Part shown: positions 1 to 12,381 of the stretch, in pieces
Layout of the letters: every line of letters begins with the position of its first letter
How positions within the stretch are numbered: position 1 is the stretch's first letter
Assembly: GCA_030544215.1 (NCBI GenBank)
Contig: JARZZO010000003.1
Location: forward strand, 46,234,045-46,298,044
Length of the DNA stretch: 64,000 nucleotides
Origin: Zantedeschia hybrid cultivar
Lineage: Eukaryota > Streptophyta > Magnoliopsida > Alismatales > Araceae
Reading direction: 5' to 3'
Position numbers and translations under genes: made by a program
Notes under the pieces: generated by a model
What the model was told of the DNA's origin: nothing
Databases searched by the model: none
The model's input: the letters and a program-made list of their open reading frames with translations, nothing else

Positions 1-204
1 AGCCGCCGAAAAGCCCCGGTTCATCATCTCATGAAGAACTCCGAAAAACCCCAAATAAAATCCGAAAAATCACAGAAAAATGATCTAAATATTTGTGTTC
101 ATCTTATGAACACTATTTCGTCATTTTAATCGGATTAAACGCATGGAATAACTCATGGAAAAATTAATTCAGAGATCGAAACGGGACGAGAAACAGTGGA
201 ACCT
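1..204 (-). mobile_element. E0 copia element, 5' leader end
   Basis: Untranslated leader of a minus-strand Ty1/copia element whose coding part lies off the left edge. It is recognised by its position next to a primer site and LTR, and by similarity to the leader of element B near 22930-23154 (shared runs around the GGAATAA and CGAAACGGGACGAGA words). The small open frames here are not convincing genes. Confidence 0.75.
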
Positions 205-217
205 GGCTCTGATACCA
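205..217 (-). other. E0 primer binding site (tRNA-iMet)
   Basis: The reverse complement reads TGGTATCAGAGCC, the standard plant initiator-methionine tRNA primer site of many copia elements. It lies one base inside the LTR edge at 219, which fixes the orientation: LTR on the right, internal region to the left. Confidence 0.9.
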
Positions 218-218
218 C

Positions 219-1731
219 TGTTGGGTTTTCTCGGGTTTCTCCAGATCGCTCACGCAGCGGAAAATAAAATAAAACAGCGATCCGTTTTCCCTTTTCGAAA
301 AACTAAAATCGATTATCGGATAATCGAAGTTCTCACCTTGTGCGGATTCGAATCCGCAACCGTTCGGTTCCGTCGGAGCGACACAGCAAGCCGCGCAAGT
401 GCCCGGCCTCTAGCGAAGTCCACGCGATCCTCCTCGCGACGGATATCCTCACGTTCCTCGTTCTTCGCAGCCCACGAATCCTCCGCCGGTCGCCGCAACG
501 ATCGCCGCAACACGCGGACGATTTCCCGTCGAACGGGATTCGGAGAAGCGGCAGAGTAGATCTGGATATGTCTGGATGCCAGAGACAGAGAGAAATAGAG
601 GAGGGGCGGCTAGGGTTAGCAGCAGCTTGACCTGCTCAGCCCGTTCGCTATGTTTGTATAAAACCCACTTATTTATCCATCGCCTTGAGAATCATTTACG
701 TGTCACCCTCTAGGCCCAAGTACCAGTCCAGTTAATGGCCCAACAAGCCCAGTGACTCCTCACTGGCTTTATTAATTAATTAATAACCCTTTATTAATTA
801 ATTAATCAATCGAATTGATGTCGCACATCGAATTCGACTGGGCCTCCGATCACGTTGGGTGCCAAGCAACACCGCGTGAACCTGGAAGGTATTGGAGTTA
901 AGTAACCCACTCTTGGAACCTTTCCGCCGACAGTTACCGCATGGATATAATCCTTCATTCGTACAATGCTCTCGAGTCAACTCAGGGTATGGCGAGCTGT
1001 CAAACCCTAACAAGTCGACTCACTTGGATTGGATGCCGCTGATGAATATCGGAAAACTCCTTTCCCGATATTATCGTCCGCCCTGGCCAGGGACTTCCGC
1101 GCATCCTTCCTAGAGCATTCTCTCTCTAAGTACCGAGAGCGAATGATTCCTTATTGACACACAATTCCCTTCGACGGTATTCCGCTGTACCCAATCCTTA
1201 GCGTATTAGAATCCCGTGGCTAGAGATTCGTAAACCAAGGTCAAAGCATAGAAGTCCACCGACAAGGTGTCCTTGGTGTCTCAGGTCTGAGGACCATCCA
1301 CGCAACTGCGACAATAGAATCAAGCTGGTTGACAGTGAGGTACAATACCATCCAGCGATTCAGTCGGATCAGTTCAGTGAACTCATTCTCCAATGAGCAC
1401 CTACAGATTCGCCTTAGTGTCTCCACACAAGTGACTTATGAGATCAGTCACCCTCATCATATGAGCAGGAGTAATCTGTACTAGTCTAACCGGATATCCG
1501 ATGTCCTTCTCAGATATCCTCCGACTAGGAACGATTAAGAATATGTATGTTTAAGTGATCAGTCTCATTAGTATGATCTCATCATAATCTGATCACTATA
1601 TCACATATTCACGGACTTCATTATGAAATGATAATTAATGCGATTTACACATAATGAATATTATGCCATTATATTAATAAATGAACGAGATTTACATAGT
1701 CATATTGGCTTGTAGGCCACCTAAACTAACA
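219..1731 (-). mobile_element. E0 5' LTR (copia family 1)
   Basis: An LTR of about 1.5 kb, reading TGTTGGGT at its low-coordinate edge and CTAACA at 1731 (TGTTAG on the minus strand). It aligns along its length with the inverted LTRs of B at 13053-14613 and 23169-24717. The high-coordinate edge touches base 5 of A's 5' LTR directly, so E0 appears to have inserted just inside A's LTR. The matching 3' LTR must be off-window. Confidence 0.88.
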
Positions 1732-3300
1732 AGTATTAGGTGGTCTCAAAGCCAATCCAATACTATGTATTGATTCAGTTTATTAATAAATGACATTAAT
1801 TCATTATGTGTAATTAATTCGATCTATGTTTATCGTATCACGATGAAGTCCATGAACATGTGCACAATCTTCGGATTATGATGAGAGCATAATTATGGGA
1901 CCGAAGATTTATAAACACATGTTCTCAATTGTTCCTAGTCGGAGGATATTTGAGATGGACATCAAACATCCGGATAGACTAGTACAGGTTACTTCAACTC
2001 ATGAGATGAGGGTGACTGATCTTATAAGTCACTTGTGTGGAGACACTATGCTAGACCTGTAGGTGCTCATTAGCGAATGAGTTCACTGAACTGATCTGAC
2101 CATGTCGTTGGATGGTATATACCTCACTGTAAACCAGCTCGATTCTTTTGTCTCGGTTGCGTAGATGATCCTTGGACCTGAGACACTAAAGATACCTTGA
2201 TGGTACATCTCAGAGCTTTGACTCTGACTAACGAATCCCTAATCATGGGTTATCAATAAGTCAAATGATCGAGTTCAAAGAAATGCCCTCGAAGGTAATT
2301 GTATGTTCAATATGGGATCATCCGCTCTTAGTATTATGAGAGAGAATGTTTCGGGAATGACGCGCTTGAGTCCCTGACAAGGGCGGACACTATATCAAAT
2401 AAAGAGTTATCCGATATAGATTAACGGCATCTGATTCAAGTGAATCGACCGGCTAGGGTTTAGTAGTAAATCATACCCTAAGTCGACTCAGGAACATTGC
2501 ATGGATGAAGGATTATATTCGCATGTTAACTGATGACGGAAAGCTTTCAATAGAGGGTTGCGATAACCCCAATGCCATCTAGGATCACGCGATGTTGCTT
2601 GGCATTCAACGTGATCGGAAGCCCGTCCGGATTTACTGTGAGACATTAAATTCGGCTGATTAATTAATATAAGGATATTAATTAATTCAGTGGGTCCGTA
2701 AAGAGTTACCGGGCATAATGGGCCATTAACTGGACTGGTATTTGGGCCTAGATGGTCACACGCAAAAAGGTTTTCAAGTCAATAGATAATCCGCCAGGAT
2801 TTCGGATAAGTATGTGTTTTTGTGAAAAAGTACAAATATACTTGTTATAAAAGAACGGATGCTAGGTCGGGGGCTAGCAACCCTAACCTAGCCGCCGCCT
2901 ACTTTGTCTCTCCTCCCTAGTGGGTGCACGACACGAGGCGGCCATCTGGAGGCTCCACTTTGGCTCCCGATAGCTCCGCCTTCCGTCCGATGGGAGTTTT
3001 CGAATCTGCATGTCGCAGCGGATTATGCACAGCCAAACGGGATCCACGAACACCGCATCGAGTGAGGAGGCGAGGACGATCCATCGCGAGGAGAACCGCG
3101 TAGATACCGCTAGAGGCCGGGCACCTGTGTGGCTTGCGGCATCGCTCCGACGGAACCGGGGAACGAACGCGGATTCGAATCTGCGCAAGGTAAATAAGAT
3201 TTACCGGTTTATTTTTTTTGATCGAAACGGGACGGATCTGATCCTGAATTAATTATTTCCGCTATGTTTTCGGTTGGATTCAGGCACGAAGAACACAACA
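1732..3300 (+). mobile_element. A 5' LTR (copia family 1)
   Basis: Begins AGTATTAGGTGGTC, which is the LTR start without its first four bases TGTT, and ends GAACACAACA followed by a primer site. It pairs with 33864-35437: both share the TGGTCTCAAAGCC start variant and the CACGAAGAACACAACA end, unlike the LTR pair of D. The missing TGTT is expected to lie left of E0. U3 contains a TATA box at 2846. Confidence 0.88.
2846..2853 (+). promoter_or_regulatory. TATA box of A 5' LTR
   Basis: TATAAAAG occurs at the equivalent position in all four plus-strand LTRs (also 7676, 30396 and 34983), followed by a conserved GAACGGA. This is the likely core promoter for genomic RNA; the start site is inferred to be 25-35 bases downstream. 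Confidence 0.65.
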
Positions 3301-3301
3301 G

Positions 3302-3313
3302 TGGCATGAGAGC
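3302..3313 (+). other. A primer binding site (decayed)
   Basis: TGGCATGAGAGC lies one base after the LTR end and differs at two positions from the tRNA-iMet complement TGGTATCAGAGC seen in B and E0. The following AGGTTCCACTG is shared with the other copies. Confidence 0.85.
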
Positions 3314-5543
3314 AAGGTTCCACTGTGTTTTCGCCGTTTCGATCTCCGTATTGATATTTTTATAATTAATTCCTTGCAGAATTTAGATTTTAATTGCATG
3401 TGATGTGTTAATGAGATGAAGACAGTAAATTTAAGGTAAATTAACTGCATTAAAATTGTTTTATTTTCTGCATATTTTGTGTTCTTCGTCGGACGAAGAA
3501 CGACTTGTATCGGCATGTTCACGGGCATCCCAATCGTTGGGAAGGGCCCGCTGGAGCACGGGTTTCCTCCCATGGGGTCATCGGAAAAACCTTGGCCGGT
3601 GACGGGGAGGACGGCCAACCCCCTTTTCTTTCCTCTTTTTCAAAGATGGGGGGGGGTTCGATTTTTGCAGAATTTAGGGGTTTTGGAAGGGGGAACCGCT
3701 GGAAACCAGGGGTTGCCGGCACCGTCGCCGGTGCCTTTGGGCACCGGTGGCCTCCCTCCGGCCGGCACCCTACTCGCCGGCACCTGCAGGGCAGGCTGGC
3801 GGCGGCAAGGAGCCACCGCCCCCCCCCCCCCCCCCCCACCCTGCACGCAGCTAGGGTTTCCTAGTTGCGTTCGGGTGGGGGGGGGCGGGCCCGATGGGCC
3901 GGGCCGAGCCCCGGGTTCGAGCCAGCCCAGCCCTGGACCAGGACCAGGTCCGCGCCCTTGTGGGCAGACCTGGGTCCGAACCAAGACCATTGGACCACTT
4001 CCTTTTTTTTCCTTTAATTCTCTCTAATTTAATCCCCGATTTATCAATTTATTATCCCATATAATTACAGAATTTAATTTATGTATGAAATGAGATTTAT
4101 AATAAGATTAAGTTTTGTTTTTAATTATATGGACAATAATTAGATTAATGGGATTATTAACAAGTTGTTGTTAATTAAATCTAATTGTTAGATTAAAGGA
4201 CATTAAAGGAGAGTTAATTTAATTGTTAAATCTATTATTTAATGTATGTTAATCTTACTAGCATGGAATATTATAATCTTGTCAATTTGGAGTTGTTGTA
4301 CATTTATTTTTGATGCCCAATTGATTGCTTATTTAAATTCGATTTAAATTAGCATGCTTTAGATTTACTGAAAATTCTTTCGAAAATTCTAAATCCAATT
4401 TTGATTAGTTCCTGGTTTATGAAACCAAAATTATCTATTTTCAAAAATTTTAATTAGCCATTTGATCTACACTACATGTGTGGATTGTTTAATTAAAACA
4501 CATGGTGGTCATGGATGTACATTATTTTGGTGGATGTGGAATGTGATTGTGTGGTTTATTATTTGATAAAAAATAGAGGTCTGCGAACCTCTCCCTCTCA
4601 TATTCTATTATGTTTCTACCTCCCTCCTTGATGTATTCACCATAAGGCTTCCTCTTTTAAATTTTCATGTAATTGAGAATTTTATGATGTAATTTGATCG
4701 AGGTGGCTGAGCAGGAAGTGAGGATGATCCACAACTGCAACGAGATGAATATGAAGGACTTCATTGAATCTATGAGTTTGCAGACTCATGATATAAATTG
4801 TTATATTGTGTGCGTATGTGTGTTTGACTATCTAGCTCAAGTCAAACCGCAGTGCCATCCATAACCACACTAATGACGTGTAAATATATACAATATATTT
4901 TATACTATCACCTAGGATGATACCAAAGTAATTAAACAAAAATTTCGTTACAAATTCTAAGCCGTAGTGCGAATCGTTGAGAATACTCCGCGTGGCTCTC
5001 CATCAATATGATTAATAGAACTTAATTCAGTGGTGGCAGATACTGTGTGTTTACCTGAGATTTGCCATCCTCTGTTGAGAGAACTATTAATCATGGCATT
5101 AGATACACTTTGGATAAGAGTAGAGGAATGATATAGTTATCCATGAGTTTACCCGGGATCTATATTTCTACTCTACTATGTCTACGTATTGATGGTAAAG
5201 CTTAGACTGGGGATAATGGTCTACTATGTTTATCCGGGACCGTTAATAACCTGGGAGCCGAAATATGATCGGATATTGCAAGGAGTTGCAATTATCATGA
5301 GATGATTGCTCTGAGATAGAGGTATAATACTATGTGTTTACCCAAGGTTATACTATGATTCTTGGAGATTCTGATCCCCGTTAGGAGACAGTCGGCGTCT
5401 CCCATTCTGTATATCTGAAGGTTATACAGTCTGACAAAAATTAGTGGGAGTAAAATTAGATGAACAAAGTCCATGTCTTATTTTTGAATTAATAAACTAA
5501 ACATCTGCTAAATTTGTAATTTGATTATCTCCTATAGGCTAAA
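3314..5543 (+). mobile_element. A untranslated leader (2.2 kb)
   Basis: A long 5' leader between primer site and gag start. It has a GC-rich block (about 3530-3970), an AT-rich stretch, and a gag-proximal part shared with D (9250-11562) and, inverted, with B (20414-23154). Open frames in the GC-rich block run on both strands, are proline/glycine-rich and are not conserved between copies, so I do not call genes. A leader this long is typical of large plant copia elements. Confidence 0.8.
3819..3837. repeat. Poly-C tract in A leader
   Basis: Nineteen consecutive C residues within the GC-rich leader block. D's leader has a run of 22 G at 9585-9606 in the same block. Length in an assembly is unreliable. 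Confidence 0.9.
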
Positions 5544-6559
5544 ATGTCGCACCACAACCGATTGCGGGGCATACTTGATGCCAATCGTTTGACAGGCCCG
5601 AACTACTCAGACTGTCTCAGGAACCTGAAGATTGTCCTCTGGTCTGAGCAAATTGCTTGTCTTAGATGATGAACCTCCTACTGAACCAGCATTAGATGCC
5701 CCAGAGGAAAACATGCTGACATATGAAAAATGGAAGGAAGATTCCACCATGGCCCTATGCTACATGTTGGCCTCTATGAGCAATGAGTTGCAGAGGCAGC
5801 ATGAGGAGATGGATATTAGATCCATCATACTCCATTTAAAGGAGTTGTTTGGTGAGCAAAGCAAGATCAAGAGATATGAGATATCTAAGAATCTGTTCAA
5901 GGCTCAGATGGCAGAGGGATCTTCATTACAGACTCATGTGCCGAAGATGATTGAATGGGTGGAAAGGCTAGATGCTCTTGGGGTTCCACTCCCCAAGGAG
6001 ATGCATATTGACCTTGTGTTGTCCTCACTTCCACAATAATATGCTAAGTTCATTGTAAACTTCAACATGAACAAGATCCAGACCACCTTGGCTGAACTAC
6101 TGAACATGCTAAAGACTGCGGAGGGGAACCTTGTGAAGGAAAAACTCCAAGTCCTTATGGTTGGCAAGACCGGCCGGAAAAGACTAGCAGTCCAAGCCTT
6201 CAGGAAAGGAAAAGGCAAAAGTCAGAAGAAGCCAAAAGTTGTCAAGAAGGACAAGGGCAAGAGTGCTAAGAAGGGTGAATGCTTGTACTATCATTAGAAG
6301 GGGGACTGGAAGAGGAATTGTAAAGAATACCTCAAGGACAAGGCTCACGGAACTGTGAAGCAGCAGGACGCTTCAGGTATCTATATGATAGATATAAACT
6401 TGTCAATTATAGATTATACATCATGGGTATTAAATATTGGATATATTTCTCATATCTGGAATTCTGTGCATGCACTGACAAGAAGGCGTAAGCTATGGAC
6501 TGGCGAGGTGGAGTTGAGGCTAGGTAACGGCGCAAGAGTTGCAGTGATCACTGTGGGGA
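5544..6559 (+). pseudogene. A gag and start of protease (copia)
   Basis: 5' part of the copia polyprotein. Gag starts MSHHNRLRGILDANRL at 5544, the same start as D's gag at 11563. A 2-base loss near 5655 shifts the frame, and the capsid-like region continues in the shifted frame to about 6039, then after a stop to 6297. The zinc knuckle (CX2CX4HX4C in D, 12298-12345) is degenerate: one Cys is Tyr, a TAG falls after the His, and Asp replaces the second His. The protease motif is WVLNIG instead of WVLDTG, so the catalytic Asp is lost. The frame is cut at 6564 by insertion of D and resumes at 30855. Non-functional. Confidence 0.9.
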
Positions 6560-6564
6560 CAATG

Positions 6565-8129
6565 TATTAGTATTAAGTGGTCTGAAAGCCAATCCAATAC
6601 TATGTATCATTCAGTTTATTAAGATAATGGCATTAATTCATTATGTGTAATTAGTTGATTATCGTATCACGATGAAGTCCATGAACATGTGCAACAATCT
6701 TCGGATTATGATGAGATCATAATTACGGGACCGAAGACTTATAAACACATGTTCTTAATTATTCCTAGTCGGAGGATGTTTGAGATGGACATCAAACATC
6801 CGGATAGATTAGTACAGGTTTCTTCAGCTCATATGATGAGGGTGACTGATCTTATAAGTCACTTGGGTGAAGACACTATGCTGGACCTATAGGTGCTCAT
6901 TGGTGAATGAGTTCACTGAATTTATCTGACCTAGAATCGTTGGATGGTATATACCTCACTGTTAACTAGCTCGATTCTTTTATCTCGGTTGCGTAGATGA
7001 TCTTTGGACCTGAGACACCAAAGATACCTTGTTGGTATGTCTCTAACCTTTGACTTTGACTAACGAATCCCTAACTATGGGTTATCAATAAGTCAAATGT
7101 CGGGTTCAGAGAAATGCCATCGAAGGTAATTGTGTGTTCAATATGGGATCATCCGCTCTCGGTATTATGAGAGAGAATGTTCCGGGAATGATGCGTTTAA
7201 GTCCCTGGCCAGGGCGGACACTATATCAGATAAAGAGTTATCCGATATATTTAAGCGGCATTTGATTCAAGTGAATCGATCGGTTAAGGTTTAACAGTAA
7301 ATCATACCCTAGGTAGATTCAGGAACATTACACGGATGAAGGATTATATCCGCGTGCTAACTAATGATGAAAAGGTTCCAATAGAGGGTTGCGATAACAC
7401 CAATGTCATCTAGGATCACGCGATGTTGCTTGGCATCCAACGTGATCGGAAGCTCGTCCGAATTTATTGTGGGACATTAAATTCAGCTGATTATTTAATA
7501 TAAGGATATTAATTAATTTAGTGGGTCCATAAAGAGTTACCGGGCTTAATGTGCCATTAACTGGATTGGTTTTGGGGCCAAGAGGGTAACACGCAAAAGG
7601 TTTTCAAGTCGATGGATAATCCGACAGGATTTTGGATAAGTGTGGGTTTTTGTGAAAAACCGCAAATAGGCTTATTATAAAAGAACGGATGCTACGTCGG
7701 GGGCCAGCAACCCTGACCTAGCCGCCACCTTCTTTCTCTCTCCTCTCTTCTGGGCGCACGACACAAGACGGCCATCTGGAGGCTCCGCTTCGGCTCCTGA
7801 CAGCTCCACCTTCCGTCCGACGGGAGTTTCCGAATCCACATGTCGCGACGGATTACGCGTAGCCGGATAGGATCCACGAACGCTGCATCGAGCGAGGAGG
7901 CGAGGATAATCCATTGCGAGGAGAACCGCGTGGATACTGCTAGAGACTGCACACCTGCGTGGCTTGCGGCATCGTTCCGACGGAACCGGAGAATGAACGT
8001 GGATTCGAATCCGTGCAAGGTAAATTCGATTTTTCAGTTTATTTTATTGATCGAAATGGGATGGATCGGATCCCTAATAAATAATTCCGCTGCGTTTTTC
8101 GGTCGGATCTCGACACAGCGAATCCTACA
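6565..8129 (+). mobile_element. D 5' LTR (copia family 1)
   Basis: A 1565-bp LTR starting TATTAGTATTAAGTGG (TG mutated to TA) and ending GCGAATCCTACA. It pairs with 29277-30849, which shares the TATTAG start, the TATCATTCAG word and the AATCCTACA end. The left flank CAATG (6560-6564) and the sequence after the partner LTR, CAGTG (30850-30854), form the target duplication in A's pol. Unexpectedly it is followed by a copy of A's pol rather than by a primer site. Confidence 0.85.
7676..7683 (+). promoter_or_regulatory. TATA box of D 5' LTR
   Basis: TATAAAAG at the position equivalent to 2846, with the same downstream GAACGGATGCTAC context. Confidence 0.65.
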
Positions 8130-9249
8130 CAGTGAAGCTCAAACTACCATCCGGAGACACATTTTCATTAGATGAATGTTATTATGTACCTAGCATAATA
8201 AGAAATATTATTTCTATTTCATGTTTAGATAGAGTTGGGTACACTTTATTTGTTAGGAACAATTGTTGTTTAGTTTATTTTAGAAATAAATTAATAGTTT
8301 CTACTACATTATCCAATATATTGTACATGTTAAATGTGTCTCATGAGAATTTAAACATCAGTTCTATAACTAAAAAGAAAAGGTATGAAATGAACAAAGC
8401 CTACTTATGGCATTGTAGGCTTGGTCACATTAGAGAAAACAGACTCCAAAGGTTGCATAAAGATGGATATTTAGATCCATTTAATAATGAATCATATGCG
8501 ACTTGTGAGTCATGTTTGATGAGAAAAATAGCTAAATCTCCATTTTTTGGAACTGGAGAACGAGCCAAAGACGTACTGGAACTAATACATTCTGATGTTT
8601 ATGGTCCTATGTCTACTCCAGCCATTGGTGGTTTCTCGTACTTCATTACATTTACTGATGATTACTCAAGGTTTGGATTCATATACTTATTGAAGTATAA
8701 ATCTGAAGCCTTTGAGAAATTCAGAAAATTTAGAAATGAAGTAAAGAAACAAACTGGAAAGAGTATATAAGCCATCCGATCTGATCGGAGTGGTGAATAC
8801 TTGAGTACGGAGTTCATTAAATACTTTAAGGATAATGGTATCCTTTCTCATCTTACACCTCCTTATACACCCTAGATGAATGGTATATCAGAAAGGAGAA
8901 ATCGCACATTAATGGAAATGGTGCGATCTATGATGAGCATGTCTAAATTACCAGTGTCCTTATGGGGATATGCACTTAGCTCGGCTATATATATCCTTAA
9001 CAAGGTGCCCAACAAATCTGTTGAAACCACTACATATGAGATATGGAATGGAAAGAAGCCAGACCTTAAACATGTTAAAGTCTGGGGATGTTCTCCTCAT
9101 GTTAAAAGATATGACGCAAATAAGTTGGAATCCAGAATTGACAAATGCAGATTTGTGGGATATCCAAAGGAAACTTATGGATATTACTTTTATCATCCTG
9201 GCGAACAAAGGGTGTTTATAGTCAAGAGAGCTGTCTTTCTGGAAGAATA
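8130..9249 (+). pseudogene. Displaced copy of copia pol (protease end to integrase)
   Basis: Starts at the same base as A's pol after the D insertion (30850: CAGTGAAGCTCAA) and runs about 1.1 kb through the pre-integrase zinc region (WHCRLGHI, CESCLM) and integrase core (DDYSRF; SDRSGEY) to FLEE. It then breaks near 9249 into D's leader. In-frame stops lie at 8768-8770 and 8874-8876. By eye it is clearly homologous to 30850-32065 but diverged and without that copy's 99-bp duplication. It occupies the place where D's primer site should be. I infer a duplication or repair patch, not a separate insertion, because it has no LTR or target duplication of its own. Confidence 0.82.
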
Positions 9250-11562
9250 TTCCATGATGTTTATTGCTGTTAATTAATTTTTCTTTGCAAGAATGTTGTT
9301 CATCCGATGAACACTATAATAAGAATATTTATTCTGCCAAGAAAAATTTCTGTGTGGGATATTTTGTGTTCTTCGTGGGACGAAGAACGGATATGTGTTT
9401 TAATCCCCATGAACATCCCAAAACGTTTGGGAGTGGGAGTCGCTCACCGGCGACACAAATCCTACCCGGAGGGGTGCTGGAGATTGTCGAGATGTTGACC
9501 GGCATCGGATCGAGCCGCCAGCTATCCATCTCTCTCCATTTTCTTCGGTTAAGGAAGGGGAGGGGGGGTCTGTTATAACAAGAAGGGGGGGGGGGGGGGG
9601 GGGGGGACACCGCCGGCTGACTAGGCACCGCCGGCGCCGTCGCCGGGGCCCTAGCAGTCGGGCAGTGCCTCGCCGTGGCCCCGCCGCTTGACCCCTGCTG
9701 GGCAGGTGGCCGGCGGCGGCGCCCACCCCCCCTTCCTGCTCGTAGCTAGGGTTTTCTAGTTGCATACAAGAAGGGGGCGGGCCGGCCCCTGTTGGGCCGG
9801 GCCAGGCATGGGCCTGGGCCAGCTGCTCGCCAACCCAACAATTGGCCCGGACTAGGCCGCCCACAAGGGCTAGTCTGGGTCCGAGCCCAACTGTTGGCTG
9901 GGCTTGGCCCAGTGCCGGACCTAGGTCCAGCAATGGGTTAGGCCTGCCTGGTCCATTGGACTAGGCCCAATTTTTCCCCCTATTTTGGCCCAATTAAAAC
10001 AAATAATTCTGAAAAATTGTTTTTCCCAAAATTTAAATTTTGAAAAATTATTTTTAAAAATTTAATTAAATTATGTCCTTGATATTTATTGGGCCTATTT
10101 AGATTAAGAATCTATTTATAATTGACCAGTTAGTTGTTGATTATTTAATTATCTAAATTGTTAGATATGATGATGTTAATGCATATTAATTTAAATGTTA
10201 AATTAATTAATTAACTTCACGCAAGGTTATGGCATGGAATATTAAAAGAATTTTATCTATTTGGTTAACATGCACATTTTATGTGTTATAATTGCTTGTT
10301 TAAATCTCGATTTAAATTAGCATGCTTAATTAAAAATCTTTTCAAAAAATCTAAATCAAATTTTGATTGGTTCCTGGTTTTTTGAGACCAAAATTATCTA
10401 TTTTAAAATTTTAGCAAGCCATGAGATGTGCACTACATGTGTGGATTGTTTAATTAAAACACATGGTGGTCATGGATGTGCATTAAATTTGTGGATGTGG
10501 AATGTGATTGTGTGGTTTATTATTTGTTAATAAATAGAGGTCTGCAAACCTCTCCCTCTCATATTCTATTGTGTTTCTACCTCCCTCCTTGATATATTTG
10601 CCATAAGGCTTCCTCTTTTAAATTATCATGTAATTTAGAATTTTTATGACGTAATTTGATCGAGCCGGTTGAGCATGAAGCGAGGAGGATCCACAACTAC
10701 AACCAGATGAATATGAAGGAGTTCATTAAATCTATTTGTTTGCAGACTCACGATATAAACTGTTATATTGTGTATGTGTGTGTGTTTTGACTGTCTGGCT
10801 CAAGTCAAACCACAGTGCCGTCCATGACCACACTAATGACTTGTATGTGATGCATGTGTGTTTTATTTTGATTATCAATCAAAATTACTAGGTTATTAGT
10901 ACATGTAATATATACGATATATTTAATAATATCACTTAGGATGAGACCACAATAATTAAATAAAACCTTCGTTTCAAACCCTAAGCCGTAGCGCGAGTCA
11001 TTGAGAATGCACCGCATGGCTCTCCATCAATATGATTAACAGAACTTAATTCAGTAGTGGTATATACTATGTGTTTACTTGAGATTTGCCATCGTCTATT
11101 GAGAGGACTATTAATCATGGCATTAGCTGCCTTTGGATAAGAATAGAGAAACGATATAGTTATCTACGTGTTTACCCAGGAACTATATTTCTACTCTACT
11201 CTATCACGTATTGACGGTAATGCTTAGACCGGGGATAATGGTCTACTGTGTTTACCCGAAACCATTAATAACCTGGGAGCCGAAATATGATCGAATATTA
11301 CAAAGAGTTATAATTATCATGAGATGATTGCTCTAAGATAACAGTATGATACTACGTGTTTACCCGAAGTCATACTGTGACGCTTGGAGATTCTGATCCC
11401 CGCAAGGAGACTGTCGGCGTCTCCCATTCTGTATATATGAAGGTTATACAGTCTGACGAAAATTAGTGAAAGTAAAACTAGATAAACAAAGTCCATGTCA
11501 TGTTTTAAATTAATAAACTGATAGTCTGCTAATTTTAATTTGATTATCTCCTATAGGTTAAA
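9250..11562 (+). mobile_element. D untranslated leader, 5' end missing
   Basis: Homologous to A's leader (3314-5543), starting at an ATTCCATG word shared with the leaders of B and E0. The primer site and first tens of bases are absent, replaced by the pol patch. It includes the GC-rich block (about 9410-9970), an AT-rich part, and the conserved region before gag. Confidence 0.8.
9585..9606. repeat. Poly-G tract in D leader
   Basis: Twenty-two consecutive G residues just after an AAGAA word in the GC-rich leader block. Confidence 0.9.
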
Positions 11563-12360
11563 ATGTCGCACCACAACCCGTTGCGTGGCATACTTGATAC
11601 CAATCGTTTGATAGGCCCAAACTACTCAGACTGGTTCACAAACCTAAAAATTGTCCTCAGGTCTGAGCATATTGCTTATGTCTTGGATGATGAACCTCCT
11701 ACTAAACCAGCATTCGATGCACCAGAGGAGGACATGCTGACATATGAGAAATGGAAAGAGGATTCCACCATGGCCCAATGCTACATGTTGGCCTCTATGA
11801 GCAATGAGTTGCAGAGGTAACATGAAGAGATAGATGCTAAATCTATCATCCTCCATTTGAAGGAGTTGTTCGGTAAGTAGAGCAGGATTGAAAGATATGA
11901 GATATCTAAGAATATGTTCAATGCTCAGATGGTAGAGGGATCTTCAGTACAGACTCATGTGCTGAAGATGATTGAATGGGTGGAGAGGCTGAATGCCCTT
12001 AGAGTTCCACTCCCTAAGGAGATACATACCGACCTTGTGTTGTCCTCACTTCCACAATCATATGCTTAATTCATTGTGAATTTCAATATGAACAAGATCC
12101 AGACCACTTTGGCTGAACTGCTGAATATGCTGAAGACTGCGGAAGGGAACCTTGTGAAGGAGAAACCCCAAGTCCTTATGGTTGGTAAGACCGGCTGAAA
12201 GAGACTAGTAGTCCAAGCCTTTAGGAAAGGTAAAGGCAAGAATCAGAAGAAGCCGAAAGTTGTCTAGAACGACAAAGGCAAGAGTGCTGAGAAGGGTGAA
12301 TGCTTCTACTGTCATCAGAAGGGGCACTGGAAGAGGAATTGTAAGGAATACCTTAAGGAT
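11563..12360 (+). pseudogene. D gag (copia)
   Basis: Gag starts MSHHNPLRGILDTNRL, and its N-terminal half is the best preserved of the gags here (85 codons). A Gln codon has become TAA at 11818-11820. The same frame then reads on with further stops through a capsid-like region (SLPQSYA, NFNMNKIQTTLAELLNML) to an intact zinc knuckle, CFYCHQKGHWKRNC, at 12304-12345. The knuckle would bind packaged RNA. As in other copia elements, gag and pol form one frame, but a TAG at 12379-12381 now separates them. Broken in several places. Confidence 0.88.
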
Positions 12361-12381
12361 AAGGCTCAAGGAACTGTATAG

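Noticed and set aside
155..630. Arg/Ser-rich overlapping ORFs at the left edge
   Set aside because: They lie across the E0 primer site and LTR; equivalents in B's LTR (23105-23695, 13168-13452) are LTR sequence.
3479..4027. 182-codon proline/glycine-rich ORF and its opposite-strand partners
   Set aside because: It lies in the GC-rich, homopolymer-bearing leader; frames are open on both strands by composition and not conserved in D or B.
6565..8129. Reading this as a solo LTR inserted in A
   Set aside because: Its pair at 29277-30849 shares the TATTAG start and AATCCTACA end, and both are bounded by the same target pair (CAATG/CAGTG) in A's pol. It is D's 5' LTR.
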